Made by a program: the position numbers and the translations under genes. Below the pieces are notes generated by a model. It was not told the origin of the DNA, did not search any database, and saw nothing but the letters and a program-made list of their open reading frames with translations. A DNA stretch of 64,000 nucleotides from Rhodococcus wratislaviensis (GTDB lineage: Bacteria; Actinomycetota; Actinomycetes; Mycobacteriales; Mycobacteriaceae), in assembly GCF_900455735.1 (NCBI RefSeq), contig NZ_UAUI01000002.1:62001-126000 (forward strand), in the 5' to 3' direction. This document shows positions 18,135-27,000 of this stretch, in pieces. How positions within the stretch are numbered: position 1 is the stretch's first letter; every line of letters begins with the position of its first letter.

Positions 18135-20075
18135 TCAGAGAATCAGGTCCTGGGGACGGATCAGTTCGCGAGGCAGGGCGCTCGCCTCGATCCGCTCGAG
18201 CGGATCGGCCGCGATGTGGGGATCGAGGACCAGACCGGTCAACTGGGCGATCCGCCGGACGGGCACCTGGAACGTTCGGTACGCACCGTAGGAGAACGCC
18301 TCCTCCCCCTCGGCGAATTCGTCGAGCAGGGCGGCCTGGCTGAGCAGGTATCCGGTGACCGAGAGACCGCCGTCCTGCTTGACCATGGCCACCGTCTTCC
18401 AGAACTGACGCGGCAACGCCACCCCGCGGTATTCGGGGTCGTCGGGCGCGAGAACGGGTCCGGTGACGACACTGACGGCGAGATCGGCGTTGTCCGCGTT
18501 CTTCAGAACGTAATCCTCGAGGCCGAGCCACAGCGTCTGCCCCGCGTTGAAACTGTGATGTTGCGGAGTGCAATTCGTGAAGTGGAACGTGTCGTCGTTC
18601 GCCGCCTTGGCGCGAGGTCCCCACGCCGGGTCGAGTCGGCGCACGAGGTGCCCGCGGTCGAGCGGATTGTCGCGGTACACGTCCTCCCCCGTCTGCTGAT
18701 CGGCCGGAAGTCGCGGGTCGAGAATCCATCTGTCGCTGTCGCGCCGCGGGCTCTGCGACTGCGTTCCGTCGATGTTCACGGCGGTGAACAGCGCGAGTGC
18801 CCGCTCGCGGTGCATCACGACACTGAAGTGGTGGTACTTCAACTCCGGTGACGCGACCGACGGCGTCGCGGGCCGCGGAAGGGGTAGCGGCGTGCGCAGG
18901 AAGTTCGCGTCGTACCCGCCGCGGGTACTGTAGTCCGGGTCGATCGAGATCGCCTCGGGCTCAGCGGGTCGCCGGGTGGCGGCCGGTGAGTCGACGGAGC
19001 CGAGACGTACCGTGATCTCGAGGGGAACCCGGACGGTCACTTCCCGTTCGCGTTCGACGGCCGGGGATACCGTCGGTGCCGTCCGCTCCGCGTGGACGAT
19101 GTCGTCGACGAGGTCACGCGACTGCGGGGTCAGGTTCTGCGCCCGCACGTACTCGAGGATGCGGCTGATGCGCACCCCTTCGTTGAGGACACCACCGAAC
19201 TCGGTGTGTTGCGGCGCCCGCACGCTCGCGTGATGCAACGCGACCACCTCCCACTGGTCGTTGAACACCGGTGAACCCGAGGATCCGGGTTCCGTGTCGG
19301 CCGAGTAGTGCAGAAACCGCTCGGGTATGTCGACGATACGGTTCTCCCGCAGGGCGATCTGCTTCTTCTCGCCGCGGGGGTGCTGCACGATGGTCACGAA
19401 CTCGCCGATGACGGCCTTGCCCTCCGCTTGGATCAGCGGGTTGAAACCGAACTGGGCGAGCGTCCCGGGTTCGGCTCCGACCGCGACCAGCGCGAAGTCA
19501 CGTTCCCGGTCGGCGAGATAGAACCGACCGGGGTCCAGCGGGAACATCTGCACCGGGCGGGGTTTTCCGTCGATACCGTCCTGGTAGTCGAACTCGATCA
19601 CGCTGCTTCGTGCCGTGTCCGCGTTCGGCAGCACGTGATGGTTGGTCAGCAGCAGCGTGGGTGAGACGAGGAAGCCCGTGCCGTAGCCCTGCAGGGTTCC
19701 CCGCGCGTCGCGGATGTTGACGCGTCCGATCGACCGGGCGGCGGCTGCACCGGCATCGAGGTATCGGACGCCGACGAAATCGGCTGTGTTGATTATCTTC
19801 TCGAGAACCTGTTCCGGGAGGGCGTCGGACTCCCAGCCCCCATTGCCGTAGTAGCGGCCGAGCCGGTCCACCCGCTTCGCGATCCGTTCGGGAGTATCCG
19901 CGGCGGCGACACCTCCGGGGCCGTTGAGCGCGTCCACGTGCTCGCCCCGCTGCGGTGCCCGTTCGCGGGCACGCCGTTCCGCCGCATCGCGTTGTCGCTG
20001 TCGTTCCGCCTCGAACGTCCCCCCGGGCATCGCGCGCTGCGACTGTCCGTCTCCGATGTTGTCGACGATGGTCAT
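18135..20075 (-). CDS. Trypsin-like protease fused to DNA/RNA non-specific endonuclease
   Basis: 646 residues in two enzymes. Residues about 95-315 are a trypsin-like (S1, HtrA/V8-like) domain: LLLTNHHVLP gives catalytic His147, RDFALVAV gives Asp193, and PGSSGSPVF gives Ser266. Residues about 410-625 are a NUC1/EndoG-type nuclease: DRGH at 473-476 with catalytic His476, metal Asn501 in FTNCTPQHHSFNAGQ, and LWLGLEDYVL. The N-terminal 90 residues are charged helices (EAERQRQRDAAERRARERAP). No signal peptide, so both activities would act inside the cell. 83 bases downstream of the CHAT gene, same strand. Confidence 0.88.
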   Translation of the reverse strand: MTIVDNIGDGQSQRAMPGGTFEAERQRQRDAAERRARERAPQRGEHVDALNGPGGVAAADTPERIAKRVDRLGRYYGNGGWESDALPEQVLEKIINTADFVGVRYLDAGAAAARSIGRVNIRDARGTLQGYGTGFLVSPTLLLTNHHVLPNADTARSSVIEFDYQDGIDGKPRPVQMFPLDPGRFYLADRERDFALVAVGAEPGTLAQFGFNPLIQAEGKAVIGEFVTIVQHPRGEKKQIALRENRIVDIPERFLHYSADTEPGSSGSPVFNDQWEVVALHHASVRAPQHTEFGGVLNEGVRISRILEYVRAQNLTPQSRDLVDDIVHAERTAPTVSPAVEREREVTVRVPLEITVRLGSVDSPAATRRPAEPEAISIDPDYSTRGGYDANFLRTPLPLPRPATPSVASPELKYHHFSVVMHRERALALFTAVNIDGTQSQSPRRDSDRWILDPRLPADQQTGEDVYRDNPLDRGHLVRRLDPAWGPRAKAANDDTFHFTNCTPQHHSFNAGQTLWLGLEDYVLKNADNADLAVSVVTGPVLAPDDPEYRGVALPRQFWKTVAMVKQDGGLSVTGYLLSQAALLDEFAEGEEAFSYGAYRTFQVPVRRIAQLTGLVLDPHIAADPLERIEASALPRELIRPQDLIL

Positions 20076-20158
20076 GACTCGGTCCTCACGTAGGTCGGGC
20101 GGCTCGTCCTGTGATTGCGAGCCTGCTCGTCGCGGGCACGTCGGTCATGCGTAGTGGG

Positions 20159-23116
20159 CTACTCGTTTCTCGGTCCGACCACGGTGTCGGCGCGTTCGTA
20201 CTGTTCGACGCCGTTTCGGACGACCCGTCGGATGCGGTCGCCGTCGGCCACGAGGTCGTCGAGGAGCGGTACCGCCAGTTCCGGCCGGATGGGGGTTTCC
20301 GCGAGGAGCTGCCCGAGTTCGAGTGCGTCCGATCCGAGCGCGCCGACGATAACCTTCCGCCGCGCGGAATCCAGCGCCGCCTCGACGTCGAGTTGCTTCG
20401 CGGTGTCGCCCCGCGGGGCCGAGATCGGTGTCGCCGTCTCGACCAGCAGCGCCCGGACGTCCTGCGCCGTCAGGTCGCGGTCGGTCGCCCACACCAGCAT
20501 CGCCGCGACAGCCACGTACAGCGCGGCGAACGTCGTGCCGTCCATCTCCGGTCGGTCGACGAGCTGCTCGCACGCTGTCCCGGTGATCGTCCGCGGCGCG
20601 TAGATGTCGGGTTTTCCCGCGTCGGGGAAGTACGGGGTTTCGTGGGTGAGCGTGCCGTCGTCCTCGACGGCTCCGACGGCGAATGCATCCGCACTCCACG
20701 CCGGATATGCCGGTTCGTCCGAGTGGTCGCCCGAGGCGATCACCAGCCTGCCGTCGCTCACCAGGCGCGCAATCACCGCATTCTGCGCATCCGAGGGCAC
20801 CGCGTTGCCGTAGTCCAACACCAGGATGTCCGCGTCGGCCAGGGCACCCTCCTCCATCCACCGGCAGACGTCGCGCTCGGACGGGATACCGTCGCCGAAG
20901 GCCAGCTCCCCGGGAAGGAGTTCGGCCAGTGCCGATTCGCCCTCCCCCGTCTCTCCGGCTACTACCCGCCCAGGAACCCCGTGCTTGATGGCGCACTGCG
21001 TGACAGAGACGGCGATCTCCTCGCGTCGGCCCACCGTGAACGGACCCGCGACCGCCAACCGCAACGCGCGCCGCACCGGCGACGCTGCCGCCGCCTCCGC
21101 TTCGGGCACAGCGGTTTCGGCGCCGAAGAAGTCGGACCCGTTCGATACCTGGGGCGCCGCTTTCGCGGCGCCGACGCCGAGCTGCCCGACGAGGATCGGC
21201 AGGTCCCGCGGGTCGAACGTGCCGTTCCGGGCGGCGAGATCCGCCAACTGCTCCCACAGTTCCAGGTGCCGCACGTCCGCGTAGAGCCGAGACAGATCCT
21301 TCTCCGGATAGCGGGTCAGGGTCGGCAGATTGCGCCGGATCCATTGCCACACTTCAGGCCACGACAGGGCGTCGAGGCGGATCGTGCGCACCTCCGAGGG
21401 GCGAAGCGGTCGCGTCAGTTCGACGAGGTCCACGGTGGCCGCCACCGCGAGCCGTGCCTTGCTGCGCCGCTGCGTCAGCAGGACCAGCGCGTCGAGGAGG
21501 CCCGGGGCGCCGGGCGCGTCGCCGAGCAGCAGGTCACCGTCGTCGATGACGATCGCAACCGGGACTTCGGTGAGGTCGCCGAGAAGTCGCTCCCACCAGT
21601 CGCCTGCGCTGAATCTGCCCGGCCGGACGGTGCGCACCCCGACCTCGCGCATCAGCTCGTCGACGAGGCGAGCCAGTTCGCGGACCGGTTCGGGTTCCGC
21701 GAGCAGCCGTTTCGCGCTGATGTACAGATGGGCGATCTGCGGGTCGAGCTCGTCGAGCACCCGGTCGAGAAGCGAGGTCTTTCCCGTCGACGGCATTCCG
21801 ACGACGTGCAGCAACCGCGCCGGCGTCTGCCCGGACAATACGTCCACCCCCTCGCGCAGCTCCGCGAGGCGGGAGATGAAACGAAGTTCGCCCTGGCGGA
21901 TACCGAGCCGCAACCCGACCCGCCGGGTCGGCGGCTCCGGCCGCGCCCGCGCCTCCGGATCGATGATCGCGCCGGGCTCGCTACCCCCGACGAACAGGCA
22001 CGGAACCGCCCAGTCGAGCAGCGGGTCACCGCTGTTCTCGTCGCCGTTGATCGCGAGCCGCGCCAGCCGCAACGCCTCGGCCACCGGCTGGCCTGCGGTC
22101 AGTGCCTGGTAGAAGAAGCGCGTCAGCAGTCGCTCCGTCCTGAACGGCAGCACTGCCTGCATCCCGATCACCATCGGGCACGCATCACGCACGCAGATGT
22201 CGGCGGACGACAGCGGCCCGGGCCAGGGATCGTCGTCGGCGGCACCGTCCGGCGCGCGTGCCGTCTCACACCCCGCGAACACCGCCAGCCGGAGGTCCGG
22301 GAGTTGCTGCAAGAGCAACGCGAATTCCTGGCTGGGCAGCAGCATCCCGCGACCGTTGCGCCGCTCCAGCTTGAGCCCGTCCGGATTGGCGTGGCCCAGA
22401 TAGTGGAAGAGGTGAAAACCGCGTCTCTGCATGCCCATTCGACTGCGGAGCCGTTCGACTGATGGGCGGTCTTCGACCACGACGCGGAGCAGACCCCGGT
22501 CCACCAGGGGCCGCAATTCCGACAAGAGGCTACGTTTCTCGGCATACAGGTCGAACGGGGCCTCGGAATCCTCGGGGCCCTCCCGCAGGGGGCTCGACAT
22601 CACCAGCAGGAGGTTGAGCGGCGGCTCGATCGGCGTCTGCCGCAGCGGGTAGGTGCGCGACCGTCCCGACCGCACCACGTGGACGTCGCGCGCCATGGCG
22701 AGGAACTGGTCGGGTCGTTGCGGATCCAGCAGCAACTCCCACGGCCAGGCGCACACTTCCTGCGGCGCGGCGAGGACGCGCACGAGGAGCTGGGTTCCCG
22801 TGGTCCGGGCCAACCCCCGGCTCTGCTGCAGCAGAGTGACGATGTCCGGGACCCCGAACACCAGATCCGTCAGCACCTGCCCGACGTCGAGCGCATGGGT
22901 TGCGGCGTCGGTGCGCGCGTGCCGGACGGTGTCGGTCAACCAGTCGGACGGTGTGTCGATCGTCTTCCCGGTGACGTCGTTCGGCAGTTTCCATTCCGGG
23001 ATCGGCCGCCGCACCGCGAAGACCGAGCCCATCCGCGACTGCGCCGAGAGCCAGACGTGGTCGCCGGCCCGGAGAACGCTGATCTCCAGTGCCTCGAAAC
23101 CGGGTGTCGGTCCCAT
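20159..23116 (-). CDS. CHAT protease - P-loop NTPase - degenerate subtilisin-like protein
   Basis: 985 residues. Residues about 30-380: CHAT caspase-like domain with catalytic His242 (FHYLGHANPDG) and Cys283 (VFAGCETARAP); GYP-like end LLDWAVPCLFVGG. Residues about 400-650: STAND-like NTPase with Walker A GMPSTGKTS (440-448) and Walker B VAIVIDDGDLLL (D525/D526). Residues about 685-900 resemble the second half of a subtilase: ADILVLDYGN, RLVIASGDHSD, AFAVGAVEDDG and MDGTTFAAL. There the oxyanion Asn is Asp797 and the catalytic Ser position is Thr862; I see no clear Asp/His motifs, so it is probably a pseudoprotease. Likely the sensor/regulator of the operon. Confidence 0.82.
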   Translation of the reverse strand: MGPTPGFEALEISVLRAGDHVWLSAQSRMGSVFAVRRPIPEWKLPNDVTGKTIDTPSDWLTDTVRHARTDAATHALDVGQVLTDLVFGVPDIVTLLQQSRGLARTTGTQLLVRVLAAPQEVCAWPWELLLDPQRPDQFLAMARDVHVVRSGRSRTYPLRQTPIEPPLNLLLVMSSPLREGPEDSEAPFDLYAEKRSLLSELRPLVDRGLLRVVVEDRPSVERLRSRMGMQRRGFHLFHYLGHANPDGLKLERRNGRGMLLPSQEFALLLQQLPDLRLAVFAGCETARAPDGAADDDPWPGPLSSADICVRDACPMVIGMQAVLPFRTERLLTRFFYQALTAGQPVAEALRLARLAINGDENSGDPLLDWAVPCLFVGGSEPGAIIDPEARARPEPPTRRVGLRLGIRQGELRFISRLAELREGVDVLSGQTPARLLHVVGMPSTGKTSLLDRVLDELDPQIAHLYISAKRLLAEPEPVRELARLVDELMREVGVRTVRPGRFSAGDWWERLLGDLTEVPVAIVIDDGDLLLGDAPGAPGLLDALVLLTQRRSKARLAVAATVDLVELTRPLRPSEVRTIRLDALSWPEVWQWIRRNLPTLTRYPEKDLSRLYADVRHLELWEQLADLAARNGTFDPRDLPILVGQLGVGAAKAAPQVSNGSDFFGAETAVPEAEAAAASPVRRALRLAVAGPFTVGRREEIAVSVTQCAIKHGVPGRVVAGETGEGESALAELLPGELAFGDGIPSERDVCRWMEEGALADADILVLDYGNAVPSDAQNAVIARLVSDGRLVIASGDHSDEPAYPAWSADAFAVGAVEDDGTLTHETPYFPDAGKPDIYAPRTITGTACEQLVDRPEMDGTTFAALYVAVAAMLVWATDRDLTAQDVRALLVETATPISAPRGDTAKQLDVEAALDSARRKVIVGALGSDALELGQLLAETPIRPELAVPLLDDLVADGDRIRRVVRNGVEQYERADTVVGPRNE

Positions 23117-23128
23117 GCGTCCGCGCTC

Positions 23129-24529
23129 CTAGACGTCCACGGACCGGGCGATCTCGTCGAGGTCGACCACACTCGCGACGTCGGTGACCGGGTGCACCCC
23201 GGGTGCGCGGACGGTGATCCGGTAGTCCTGGGCGGTCAGCCCGTCGAGGCTGGTCTGCTGCCAGCCGTCGGCGGTCGACGCCAGCGGGTGTTCCCGGCTC
23301 GGACCGCCGGCCATCGGCTCGACCGTCGCGAGAAGCCGGGCGCCCCCGGCACCGGTGCGCGCACGGATCACCAGCGGCTCGGCGGTCGTGACGTCGTCGA
23401 CTTCCAGCGCGACCGATTCGTTCACCGCCGGAAACACGTTCGGGGGCGCGAGGATTGCGGTGTTCAGGATTCCGCCGACATGGTCGAGTACCGGGTCGTC
23501 GTTCTGGAGGGAGCCGTGCCGCTGGCTGAAGAAGGCCGCGTTCTTCCATCCCGTCATGAGTTCGTGCGGGGTGGACGACAATTTCGGCACGGTGCCGTCG
23601 CCGCCGCTCTCGCCGGGTCCGCGGACGGTCATCGTCTCGACCTTCGTCCCGGCGAGCCGGGCGGCCCACTTGGTGGGCTGGAAGTCGCCGATCACCGGCC
23701 GGATGTCGTAGCCCTCGTGTCCCGAATCCAGCCGTGCGGTGACGGCGTCGCGCAGGTTCCGGTGCAGGCGCACCGCCGCACTCATCCGGCCGGCGTCCAG
23801 ACCCGTCCCCGACCAGTCGAGCGTCTCGTCGTCGAGCGCGAGCCACGACCCGTCGTCGCCCGCCATGCACCGATACGAGGGCAGCAACTGGTAGGCGGAC
23901 GTGAACGACCGGATCAGCGCACTGAGGTCGACGGTGAACGGACCCCAGCCCTTGCGGAACCCGTTGACGAGGAAGTCGAGCGCGTTGACCGAGCCCGAGT
24001 ACGGGGTGCCGAACGTGACGAGGGTGCGGGTGTCACGCCACCCGTCCAGGAATTCGAGGAACAGTCGAGCGACGATTCCGCCCATGGAGTGGCACACCAG
24101 CACGAGCTTCGCGTCCGCGTTCCCCGACTTCTCGCGCCACCGCGTCAGCCACTCGTGGGTCCGGCGGGCCAGGGCGCGGGCCGCCACCCGGTTGTCGCGC
24201 CGCCAGTCGTAGGGGAACTCGAAATAGTTGTCGCCGGGAATCACCCCGAATCGGCGGACGACGTCGTCACGGAATTTCGTGTACCCGTCGATCTTCCAGT
24301 CCAGCCCGGGAACGAAGTGGAAGTCCGGGACCAGGCGGGTGGCCACGACGCCGTCGCCCAGGTCGTCGACGTCCGGATCGTCGCCGTCGAGCTTCAGGCG
24401 TTTGATGTTCCCGCCCAGCGACAGCACGCCCGCCAGCGCGACGCCCGGAGTCGGTGCCCATACGTCCTTGCCGTCACGAGCGAGGACCGACCCGCCGATG
24501 CCGGGCAACAACACGACTACGTCTTTCAT
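23129..24529 (-). CDS. LCAT/PGAP1-like lipase (alpha/beta hydrolase)
   Basis: 466 residues, lecithin:cholesterol acyltransferase-like fold. Start motif VVVLLPGIGGSVL supplies the oxyanion loop; the nucleophile elbow CHSMGG gives Ser148, GGDGTVP gives Asp311, and SQRHGSL gives His338. FEFPYDWRRDNR is typical of LCAT relatives. A C-terminal beta domain of about 100 residues follows. No signal peptide, so the expected target is the inner leaflet or cytosolic lipid. The ATG at 24529 has GGAGG 5 bases upstream. First gene of the four-gene operon; the next gene starts 12 bases after its stop. Confidence 0.87.
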   Translation of the reverse strand: MKDVVVLLPGIGGSVLARDGKDVWAPTPGVALAGVLSLGGNIKRLKLDGDDPDVDDLGDGVVATRLVPDFHFVPGLDWKIDGYTKFRDDVVRRFGVIPGDNYFEFPYDWRRDNRVAARALARRTHEWLTRWREKSGNADAKLVLVCHSMGGIVARLFLEFLDGWRDTRTLVTFGTPYSGSVNALDFLVNGFRKGWGPFTVDLSALIRSFTSAYQLLPSYRCMAGDDGSWLALDDETLDWSGTGLDAGRMSAAVRLHRNLRDAVTARLDSGHEGYDIRPVIGDFQPTKWAARLAGTKVETMTVRGPGESGGDGTVPKLSSTPHELMTGWKNAAFFSQRHGSLQNDDPVLDHVGGILNTAILAPPNVFPAVNESVALEVDDVTTAEPLVIRARTGAGGARLLATVEPMAGGPSREHPLASTADGWQQTSLDGLTAQDYRITVRAPGVHPVTDVASVVDLDEIARSVDV

Positions 24530-24652
24530 GGCGGCCTCCGGGATCGAACGCCCAGGAGAGGGCGGCTTCGAATCCCAGTCTTCTCTCACCCGCCGCAATA
24601 CACACGAGTAGCGGACCACTCGGTTTGCAACTTTTTCGTCGGGCCGCGGGGC

Positions 24653-25222
24653 TCAGCTCTGCGCGAAGTTGAGGTAGGCCTTCGACGGCGTCGGGCCGCG
24701 CTGGCCCTGGTACTTGGAGCCGACGGCGGAGCTGCCGTACGGGTGCTCCGCCGCGCTCGACAGCCGCAGCAGGCACAGCTGGCCGATCTTCATGCCCGGC
24801 CACAGGGTGATGGGCAGGTTCGCGACGTTGGAGAGTTCCAGGGTGATGTGCCCGTTGAAGCCGGGGTCGATGAACCCGGCCGTGGAGTGCGTCAGCAGTC
24901 CGAGGCGGCCGAGCGAGGACTTGCCCTCGAGGCGTCCCGCCAGGTCGTCGGGCAGCGAACACACCTCCAGCGTGGAGCCGAGGACGAACTCACCCGGGTG
25001 CAGGACGAACGGCTCCCCCTCGGCCGGCTCGACCAGCGTCGTCAGCTCGTCCTGCCGCTGAGCTGGGTCGATGTGCGTGTAGCGGGTGTTGTTGAACACC
25101 CGGAACAGGCTGTCGAGGCGCACATCCACGCTCGAGGGCTGGACCATCGAATCGTCGAACGGGTCGATGCCCAGACGTCCAGCGGAAATTTCGGCACGGA
25201 GATCGCGATCGGAGAGGAGCAC
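24653..25222 (-). CDS. dcd: dCTP deaminase
   Basis: 189 residues, full length. Converts dCTP to dUTP (or dUMP in the bifunctional actinobacterial type), feeding thymidylate synthesis. Conserved active-site block [20 protein letters not shown] is intact, as are [24 protein letters not shown] and the C-terminal [12 protein letters not shown] lid. GTG start. Downstream is the hydrolase operon in the same direction, 123 bases away. Confidence 0.96.
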   Translation of the reverse strand: MLLSDRDLRAEISAGRLGIDPFDDSMVQPSSVDVRLDSLFRVFNNTRYTHIDPAQRQDELTTLVEPAEGEPFVLHPGEFVLGSTLEVCSLPDDLAGRLEGKSSLGRLGLLTHSTAGFIDPGFNGHITLELSNVANLPITLWPGMKIGQLCLLRLSSAAEHPYGSSAVGSKYQGQRGPTPSKAYLNFAQS

Positions 25223-25231
25223 ACGTAGAGG

Positions 25232-25891
25232 TTAACGGGTGTGGATGGCCATCGAGAGCAGCAGTTCGGTGCAGGTGTCCACCAGCTCCTCCTCGGGGAG
25301 GGTCACGGTGCCGTTCAACCACGCCGTCAGGGTCTGCGCCAGGCCCCCGACCATGAAGTGCGCGGCCAGGTCGAGGCGCGGGCTCTCGGCCACCTCGTAG
25401 TACCCGACCGTCTGCTTCGTGACGAGGCCCGCGAACAGCCGCGAACTGTCGAGGCGGCGCTGCGCCAGCACCGCGCTCGACTGCGCCACCGAGAACATGA
25501 GACGACCCTGGCGTGGATCCTCGGCGACCTCGCGCACGATGTTGCGGACTCCGGCGCGCACGATGTCGCGTTCACCCGGCCCGGCGTTCGACACGGCGTC
25601 GAGGGTGCTGGTGGCGATCCGGTCCACGACGTGGTCGTAGACGGCGACGGTGAGCGCGTCGCGGTCGGTGAAGCTCTCGTAGAAGTAGCGGGTGGCGAGT
25701 CCGGCCTGCTTGCAGACTCCGCGCACGGTCAAGGCGTGGTCGCCGTCCGCGCTGCCCAACAGGTCGAGTCCGGCCTCGATGAGCTGGCCGCGTCGTTCTG
25801 ATTTGCGCTGGTCACGCTCCTGGCCGCCATAGACGCGCCCACCGTCGCTCGTCGAGTTTCCGACGTTCGCGTTCACCGGTGCGGTAGCCAT
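25232..25891 (-). CDS. TetR family regulator
   Basis: 219 residues from the ATG at 25891 (a GGAAAG site lies 9 bases upstream; an ATG three codons earlier is also possible). The DNA-binding helices are RRGQLIEAGLDLLGS, LTVRGVCKQAGLATRYFYES and FTDRDALTVAVYDHVVDRI. The rest is a TetR ligand domain. It is divergent from the MpaB-type gene, with a short palindrome between them, so it probably regulates that gene. It follows dcd's start by nine bases in the opposite transcriptional order (upstream of dcd on the same strand). Confidence 0.88.
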   Translation of the reverse strand: MATAPVNANVGNSTSDGGRVYGGQERDQRKSERRGQLIEAGLDLLGSADGDHALTVRGVCKQAGLATRYFYESFTDRDALTVAVYDHVVDRIATSTLDAVSNAGPGERDIVRAGVRNIVREVAEDPRQGRLMFSVAQSSAVLAQRRLDSSRLFAGLVTKQTVGYYEVAESPRLDLAAHFMVGGLAQTLTAWLNGTVTLPEEELVDTCTELLLSMAIHTR

Positions 25892-25925
25892 GCGCACCAT
25901 CTTTCCACCGGACTCTGGACGGCGA

Positions 25926-25935
25926 ACATATATGT
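25926..25935. promoter_or_regulatory. Palindrome between tetR and mpaB-like genes, candidate TetR operator
   Basis: ACATATATGT is perfectly palindromic and sits in the 94-base gap between the divergent genes. It is also bracketed by a wider GAACA ... TGTTC pair (25924-25951). It is a good size and place for TetR binding, but short. Confidence 0.35.
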
Positions 25936-25985
25936 GAGTACGGTCGTGTTCAGATAGCGAATCCGTGGTGGGGAGAGGGAACAAA

Positions 25986-26810
25986 ATGTCGACGTCACTC
26001 GAAGTACCGGACCGTCTCGATCAGGTCATGGACGGCGCCGGACTACTGGCAGGCGCCGCGAACATCATCATGCAGCTCGCCCATCCCGGGGTCGGGTACG
26101 GCGTGTACGAGAGCAAGGTCGAGAGCGGCCAGCTGTTCAGGCACCCGATCAAGCGGACCCGTACCACGCTGACCTACCTCGTGGTCGCGGCCCGCGGCAG
26201 CGACGAAGAGAAGGCGGCGTTCCGCAAGGGCGTCAACCGTGCCCACGCCAAGGTGCGCTCCACCCCCGACAGCCCCGTCCAGTACAACGCGTTCGACCCC
26301 GAACTGCAGCTGTGGGTAGCCGCCTGCATCTACCGCGGGTTCGAAGACGTCAACCGCGCCCTGCACGGCGACCTCTCCCCCACAGCCGCCGAGTTCTTCT
26401 ACAAGGAAGGCGCCACGTTCGGCACCACCCTCCAGGTACCCCCGGAGATGTGGCCCGAAGACCGCGTCGCGTTCGACGAGTACTGGAACAAGGCCCTCGA
26501 CAAGGTGTCCATCGACGACACCATCCGCGAACACGTCCTCTCCATCGCGCGCCTCGAATTCCTGCCCGCCATCGTCTCCCGCCTGTTCGGCCGGCTCAAC
26601 ATGTTCTTCACCAACGGCTTCCTCCCCCAGCAGTTCCGCGACGAAATGCACCTCACGTGGACCGACAAAGACCAGAAGCGCTTCGACCGGACCCTGCGCA
26701 CCATCGGTGCCGTCAGCAGGCGCATCCCCGTCCGCATCCGGGAGTTCCCCTACAACCTGCTCATGTTCGATCTGCGACGCCGAATGAAGGCCGGCAAACC
26801 GCTCGTATGA
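25986..26810 (+). CDS. Oxygenase MpaB family protein (DUF2236)
   Basis: 274 residues. This haem-type oxygenase-like family (latex-clearing-protein relatives) is abundant in mycolate actinobacteria. Family hallmarks are ANIIMQLAHPGVGYGVYESK, RTRTTLTYLVVAARG and FDPELQLWVAACIYRGFEDV; candidate haem-ligand histidines are in QLAHPG and NRAHAKV. The ATG at 25986 follows GGAGAGGGA; an in-frame start 7 codons earlier lacks a site. Substrate unknown. Confidence 0.88.
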   Translation: MSTSLEVPDRLDQVMDGAGLLAGAANIIMQLAHPGVGYGVYESKVESGQLFRHPIKRTRTTLTYLVVAARGSDEEKAAFRKGVNRAHAKVRSTPDSPVQYNAFDPELQLWVAACIYRGFEDVNRALHGDLSPTAAEFFYKEGATFGTTLQVPPEMWPEDRVAFDEYWNKALDKVSIDDTIREHVLSIARLEFLPAIVSRLFGRLNMFFTNGFLPQQFRDEMHLTWTDKDQKRFDRTLRTIGAVSRRIPVRIREFPYNLLMFDLRRRMKAGKPLV

Positions 26811-26906
26811 CACACCGCGAGTGTGCCCGGGTAGTCCGGATCACCATCTGATAATGTTTCCGCCGCAGGGTGTTGGGCCTGCCTAAGGGCGCCCAATATC
26901 GTGCGC

Positions 26907-26980
26907 GCCGATGTAGTTCAATGGCAGAACATCAGCTTCCCAAGCTGAATACGCGGGTTCGATTCCCGTCATCGGCTCCA
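26907..26980 (+). tRNA. tRNA-Gly (anticodon CCC)
   Basis: 74 bases including an encoded CCA. Acceptor stem GCCGATG / CATCGGC, D arm from TAGTTCAATGGCAGAAC, anticodon stem TCAGC / GCTGA around loop TTCCCAA (anticodon CCC), and T arm CGGGTTCGATTCCCG all fold normally. It reads GGG. Confidence 0.95.
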
Positions 26981-27000
26981 CCCACCACCCACCGTCCGAG

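Noticed and set aside
24595..24630. Possible promoter of the hydrolase operon (TTGCAA with TGTATT, minus strand)
   Set aside because: The spacing is about 22 bases, too long for a standard promoter; not listed as a feature.
20111..25228. Two very long plus-strand frames (783 and 849 codons) over the CHAT, lipase and dcd genes
   Set aside because: They mirror well-supported minus-strand genes with clear catalytic motifs; the plus-strand translations are Arg-rich with no family features.
26950..26980. tRNA-Gly 3' end as an attachment site of an integrated element
   Set aside because: I found no second copy of the tRNA end in the window and no integrase or excision gene, so island boundaries cannot be claimed.
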